Shown: one piece after another, positions 43,261 to 46,817 of the stretch | Layout of the letters: each line of letters opens with the position of its first letter | How positions within the stretch are numbered: the first letter of the stretch is position 1 | DNA from: an uncultured Pseudomonadota bacterium | GTDB taxonomy: Bacteria; Pseudomonadota; Gammaproteobacteria; Burkholderiales; SG8-39 | Length of the DNA: 46,817 nucleotides | Direction of reading: 5' to 3' | NCBI GenBank assembly: GCA_903909415.1 | Contig: CAIVVS010000309.1 | Location: 1 to 46,817, forward strand | Position numbers and translations under genes: made by a program | The notes under the pieces: model-generated | Told to the model about the DNA's origin: nothing | The model's input: the letters and a program-made list of their open reading frames with translations, nothing else | Databases searched by the model: none

Positions 43261-45384
43261 ATGTCCCGCCTGTACTCGAACCGCGACCGCCCCTTCGACA
43301 TGGGGGTGCTGCCCACCGAGGGGCTCGCGCGCGACGCGCACGCCGCCCCGCGCGCGGCCGCGCAGCCGGCGGACGCGCACCCGGCCGGACCGGACGCCAT
43401 CCTCGGCGCCCTGCCCGAGTACCGCGAACTGTGCCGGCGCTTCCTCGACGGCGAACCGGCGCGCGCGAAGGCGCCGCTGCCCGACGATCCGCTCGCGCTC
43501 ACGCGCAACCTCAAGGCCAGCGCCTACTTCCTCGATGCCACGCTGGGCGGGGCCTGCCTGCTCGATGCCGCGGACTGGCTGCCCGGCGCGCCACCGCCGC
43601 ACACGCATGCCTTCGTGTTCCTGGTGGAGTTCGGCCGCGAGCCCGCGCCCGGCGAACCCGGGGCCGGCTGGATACGCGGCACCAACGCGGCGCGCACCGA
43701 CCTGCGCTGCGCCGAGGTGGCGGTGGTGCTGGCGGGCTACCTGCGCGCGCTGGGGTACCGGGCGCGCGCGCACCTGCAGGACGACACGCTGCTGGACCTC
43801 GCGCGCATCGCGCAGAAGGCAGGCATCGCGCGCGCGCCTGCGGGGCCGGAACTGGAACCCGGCACGCTGGCCGCGCCCTTCCTGCGGCGCGGGTTCCGGC
43901 TCGCCGCCATCAGCACCGACCTGGCGCTGGCGCCCGACCTGCCGATCGCGCCGCTGGCTTCGCTGGACCATGCCGACGAAGCCTCCTACCTCGGCAAGGC
44001 CGGCACCCGCCCGGGCTGGCACGAGGACGAGGAAGCGCTGCGCCCGCTGCACCTGGGGCGCCATCCGATGGAACGCGTGCGGCGCGTGCCGAAGCCGACC
44101 ACGCTGGTGATCCCCGAGGAGATCCAGCGTGTGCCCAAGCGCGCCGACCTGTTCACCCGCGCGCTGGCCGGCGACCTGGGCGAGCGCGCCCGCCAGGAGC
44201 GCATGCGCTTCGCGGTCAAGCACCCGCTGGCGCTGGCGATGACCCCGCTGATACGCGGCATGGTGCCGATGCAGGGCACGCGCGAGCCGCTCGCGCCCAC
44301 CGGCTTCGGCGGCGACACCTCGGACGCGGCGGCCAACACCGACGCGGTGCGCGCGCTGGGCCACTACCTCGGCGCGGACATGGTCGGCGTGTGCCGGGCC
44401 GAGCCTTGGATGTGGTATTCGCACGACGAGGCCGAGGGCCGCGCGATCGAGCCCTACCACCCCTGGGCGGTGGTGATGCTCATCGACCAGGGCTTCGAGA
44501 CCATGGAGGGCGCCTCGGGCGACGACTGGATCTCCGGGGCGCAGTCGATGCGCGCCTACATGCGCGGCGCGCTGATGGCGGGCGTGATGGCCGCGCACCT
44601 GCGGCGCATGGGCCATTCGTCGCGCGTCCATTCGAACGCGCACTCGGAGGTACTGCACATCCCGGCCACGCTGATGGCGGGGCTGGGCGAGCTCTCGCGC
44701 ATCGGCGAGATGGTGCTCAACCCCTTCCTCGGCCCGCGCCTGAAGACGGTGGTGTTCACCACCGACCTGCCGCTGGTGGCGGACCAGCCGATCGACTTCG
44801 GCCTGCAGGCCACCTGCAACATGTGCCTGAAGTGCGCGCGCGAGTGCCCCTGCAACGCCATCCCCTTCGGCCCCAAGGTGATGTTCAACGGCTACGAGAT
44901 CTGGAAGCCGGACGTGGAGAAGTGCGGCAAGTACCGGCTGACCAACATGCGCGGCTCGGCCTGCGGGCGCTGCATGAAGACCTGCCCCTACAACCGCGAG
45001 GACCTGGCCGAGTCCGGCCGGCTGCTGTGGCTGTCGATGAACGTGCCGGGCGCGCGCAAGGCGCTGGTGGACCATGACGATGCCACCGGCGGCGGCGGTC
45101 GCAACGCGGTGAAGCGCTGGTGGCTGGACCTGGAGATCGTCGACGGCGTGGCGGTCAAGCCGGCGGGCGCCAACGAGCGCGACCTGTCGCCCGGGCGCGA
45201 GGACAAGCTCGCGCGCACGCAGAAGCTCGCCTTCTTCCCGCCGGCGCTGCAGCCGGCCGGCGGCACGAAGATGGACGTGGTGGTGCCGGTGGACCGGGCC
45301 GCGGGCCAGGCCGCCTACGCCGCGGCCGAGGCGCCAGCAGCGGCGCGGCGGCGCATTGCGAAGCGGAATGCCCGGACCGACTGA
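43261..45384 (+). CDS. Reductive dehalogenase homologue, cytoplasmic catabolic type
   Basis: A 707-residue protein in the pattern of cobalamin-dependent reductive dehalogenases. There is no Tat signal, unlike respiratory RdhA, so it resembles the soluble catabolic type (NpRdhA/BhbA). A degenerate first half (about 90-260) is followed by the B12-binding half with LGADMVGVCRAEPWMWYSH, LMAGLGELSRIGEMVLNP and FTTDLPLVADQPIDFG. Two 4Fe-4S motifs follow: C519, C522, C525, C529-P and C555, C568, C571, C575-P. BhbA-like C-terminal reductase domains are absent. AGGAGG precedes the ATG. It could remove a halogen from an aromatic ring, or act as an epoxyqueuosine reductase-like or other B12 enzyme. Confidence 0.82.
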   Translation: MSRLYSNRDRPFDMGVLPTEGLARDAHAAPRAAAQPADAHPAGPDAILGALPEYRELCRRFLDGEPARAKAPLPDDPLALTRNLKASAYFLDATLGGACLLDAADWLPGAPPPHTHAFVFLVEFGREPAPGEPGAGWIRGTNAARTDLRCAEVAVVLAGYLRALGYRARAHLQDDTLLDLARIAQKAGIARAPAGPELEPGTLAAPFLRRGFRLAAISTDLALAPDLPIAPLASLDHADEASYLGKAGTRPGWHEDEEALRPLHLGRHPMERVRRVPKPTTLVIPEEIQRVPKRADLFTRALAGDLGERARQERMRFAVKHPLALAMTPLIRGMVPMQGTREPLAPTGFGGDTSDAAANTDAVRALGHYLGADMVGVCRAEPWMWYSHDEAEGRAIEPYHPWAVVMLIDQGFETMEGASGDDWISGAQSMRAYMRGALMAGVMAAHLRRMGHSSRVHSNAHSEVLHIPATLMAGLGELSRIGEMVLNPFLGPRLKTVVFTTDLPLVADQPIDFGLQATCNMCLKCARECPCNAIPFGPKVMFNGYEIWKPDVEKCGKYRLTNMRGSACGRCMKTCPYNREDLAESGRLLWLSMNVPGARKALVDHDDATGGGGRNAVKRWWLDLEIVDGVAVKPAGANERDLSPGREDKLARTQKLAFFPPALQPAGGTKMDVVVPVDRAAGQAAYAAAEAPAAARRRIAKRNARTD

Positions 45385-45460
45385 ATCGGATAGGCTAGTT
45401 CCAAGACCGGCCCAGCCGGCGCGTGCCATGGCCCATGCGGCCCAACCGGAGGAGGAACTC

Positions 45461-46438
45461 ATGCTTCAATTGCTGCGCCGTCGCGCGCCGATGTCCTTCG
45501 CGCAAATGTCCTGGCTGCTCGCCTTCATCGCACTGGCCGCCGGCTGCCTGCCGGCCCTCGCGCAGGCCCAGTCCGGCGCCTTCCCCAACAAGGCGATGCG
45601 GGTGGTCATCCCGTTCCCGCCCTCGGGCGTGACCGACGCGCTGGGGCGCACCGTCGCCGCCGAGATGCAGAAGACCTGGGGCGTGCCGGTGGTGCCGGAG
45701 AACCGTCCCGGCGCCAGCGGCAGCATCGGCGCGGAGGTGGTGGCGCGCGCGGCGCCCGACGGCTACACGCTGTTCCTCGGCCACATCGGCACCCATGGCG
45801 TGAACCCGGCGCTGTTCGCCAAGCTGCCCTACGACCCGGTGCGCGACTTCGCGCCGGTGTCCCTGCTGGTGAACGTGGCCAACCTGATGCTGGCCCATCC
45901 GTCCGTCCCGGCCAACAACCTGCAGGAGCTGCTGGCCTTTGCGCGCGCCAACCCCGGCAAGCTCACCTTCGCCTCGCCCGGCGCGGGCACCTCCGGCCAC
46001 ATGTCGGCCGAGCTGCTCAAGGCGCTGGCGAAAGTCGACCTGGTGCACGTGCCCTACAAGGGCGCCGGCCCCGCGGCGCAGGACCTGCTTGGCGGCCAGG
46101 TGCAGCTGCTGTTCGACACGGTGTTCTCGCAGATGGGCAACGTGCGCGCCGGCAAGCTCAAGACCTACGGCATCACCAGCGCGCAGCGCAGCCCGCTGAT
46201 GCCCGAGGTGCCGACCATCGCCGAGCAGGGCGTGCCCGGCTACGAGATCGGGCCGTGGTTCGGCCGGCTGAACGCCGAGGCGGTGCGCATCATGCGCAGC
46301 GACGAGATTTCCAAACGCTTCTCGGCGCAGGGCCTGAACATCATCGCGAGCACGCCCGAGGCCTTCGCCGAGCACATCCGCGTGGAGATCGCCAAGTGGG
46401 CGCGCGTGGTGAAGGAAACCGGCGCGACGGCGAACTGA
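45461..46438 (+). CDS. Bug/TctC family periplasmic solute-binding protein
   Basis: A 325-residue Bug protein. The ATG at 45461 follows GGAGGAGG; the open frame upstream is not family-like. The signal peptide has the core SWLLAFIALAAGCLPALAQAQ. KAMRVVIPFPPSG, ENRPGASG, AAPDGYTL and HVPYKGAGP are present. It lies 76 bases after the dehalogenase homologue on the same strand, so it may bind that enzyme's substrate in the periplasm. Confidence 0.92.
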   Translation: MLQLLRRRAPMSFAQMSWLLAFIALAAGCLPALAQAQSGAFPNKAMRVVIPFPPSGVTDALGRTVAAEMQKTWGVPVVPENRPGASGSIGAEVVARAAPDGYTLFLGHIGTHGVNPALFAKLPYDPVRDFAPVSLLVNVANLMLAHPSVPANNLQELLAFARANPGKLTFASPGAGTSGHMSAELLKALAKVDLVHVPYKGAGPAAQDLLGGQVQLLFDTVFSQMGNVRAGKLKTYGITSAQRSPLMPEVPTIAEQGVPGYEIGPWFGRLNAEAVRIMRSDEISKRFSAQGLNIIASTPEAFAEHIRVEIAKWARVVKETGATAN

Positions 46439-46470
46439 GCGCCCCGCCACCCCCGGCCACGGCTCAGAGG

Positions 46471-46488
46471 CATTGACCCCGGTCAATG
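46471..46488. promoter_or_regulatory. Perfect inverted repeat upstream of the FAH-family gene
   Basis: CATTGACC (46471-46478), two bases, GGTCAATG (46481-46488). It is compact, AT-richer than its surroundings and 70 bases upstream of the start codon, which fits a regulator-binding site. It contains a TTGACC that could be part of a -35 box. Confidence 0.6.
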
Positions 46489-46558
46489 GCACCCGCGCCC
46501 CACCGGGGCTATGGTGTAAGACCCGAACGAACCGTACACGTACCAGAGGAGACGAACC

Positions 46559-46817
46559 ATGCGCCTGGTCACCTTTTCCGACGCCAACGGCATGCGCATC
46601 GGCGTGCACGACGCCGCCAGCGACACCATCTGCGACCTGTCCGCCGGCACGCGCCTGCCGCGCGACCTGACCGCCTTCGTCGCGCTGGGCGACAAGGGCC
46701 TGGCGCGCGCGCGCCGCGCGCTCAAGTCCGGCGAGAACCGGATCGCGCGCTCGTATGTGACCCTGCACGCGCCGTTCCCGCGCCCGGCCAAGAACATCCT
46801 GTGCGTGGGCAAGAACT
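46559..46817 (+). CDS. Fumarylacetoacetate hydrolase family protein, N-terminal part
   Basis: The first 86 codons of a gene cut by the window end. The N-terminal domain (MRLVTFSDANGMRIGVHD) and the following LHAPFPRPAKNILCVGKN match the start of the fumarylacetoacetate hydrolase family, where the conserved NILCVGKNY leads into the metal-binding catalytic domain. These enzymes hydrolyse or decarboxylate ring-cleavage products such as oxohepta- or oxalocrotonate-type acids. AGAGGAGA stands eight bases before the ATG. Confidence 0.88.
   Translation, partial: MRLVTFSDANGMRIGVHDAASDTICDLSAGTRLPRDLTAFVALGDKGLARARRALKSGENRIARSYVTLHAPFPRPAKNILCVGKN

Noticed and set aside
42565..45462. 965-codon minus-strand frame ending in the AhpD-like protein
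   Set aside because: Only the last 204 codons are protein-like; the rest is antisense to the dehalogenase homologue. The gene starts at 43179.

Overview
The window is about 46.8 kb of very GC-rich DNA, tightly packed with catabolic genes. The codon use, the five separate Bug/TctC-type solute-binding proteins that have no TctA or TctB partners, and the IclR, GntR and LysR regulators beside small catabolic operons all point to a soil or water betaproteobacterium of the Burkholderiales (Alcaligenaceae or Comamonadaceae style). That assignment is inference from gene content, not from a marker gene. I saw no rRNA, tRNA, CRISPR array, transposase or phage gene.

Layout. 1-3.3 kb: the start of an unknown gene, a DUF423 membrane protein, an exported ankyrin protein coupled to a TauE/SafE exporter, and a LrgA/LrgB pair. 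3.4-5.7 kb: a hydroxyacid-oxoacid transhydrogenase-like alcohol dehydrogenase followed by a Bug protein. 5.8-11.4 kb (minus): a catabolic operon of Bug protein, FAD monooxygenase, alpha/beta hydrolase, DapA-family lyase and MetE-like zinc protein. 11.5-13.5 kb (plus): a D-2-hydroxyacid dehydrogenase and a double cyclic-nucleotide-binding protein, closed by a strong terminator. 13.5-14.8 kb: a glyoxalase-fold enzyme divergent from a GntR regulator, with a perfect inverted repeat between them.

14.9-28.1 kb is the centrepiece. A LysR gene is divergent from an eight-gene plus-strand operon: TRAP transporter DctP-DctQ-DctM, a Bug protein, an indolepyruvate oxidoreductase set arranged alpha-beta-alpha, and an ADP-forming acyl-CoA synthetase. 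Together these could import an acid, oxidise a 2-oxoacid to an acyl-CoA and recover ATP from the thioester, a logic best known from peptide-fermenting archaea.

28.1-31.3 kb holds small genes of unknown role, a WYL regulator and a fused double hot-dog thioesterase. 31.4-38 kb looks like an aromatic-acid module. A Bug protein, a type I extradiol dioxygenase with all iron ligands and a 4,5-dihydroxyphthalate decarboxylase-like protein run leftward; a Rieske oxygenase alpha/beta pair and a small cNMP-binding protein run rightward; an IclR regulator follows. 37.9-43.2 kb holds an exported hydrolase, a lipoprotein with a methyltransferase fold, a GDT1-type cation transporter, a YghU-type GST, an SDR and an AhpD-like protein. 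43.3-46.8 kb has a cytoplasmic, catabolic-type reductive dehalogenase homologue, another Bug protein and the start of a fumarylacetoacetate hydrolase family gene.

Beyond the genes, three gene 3' ends (7.08, 14.92 and 39.91 kb) lie inside short tandem arrays whose copies repeat the gene's own last codons and stop codon. A fourth array (29.2 kb) follows the WYL gene. Several genes also have a -10-like hexamer only 6-8 nt before the start codon and no Shine-Dalgarno, which suggests leaderless transcripts.
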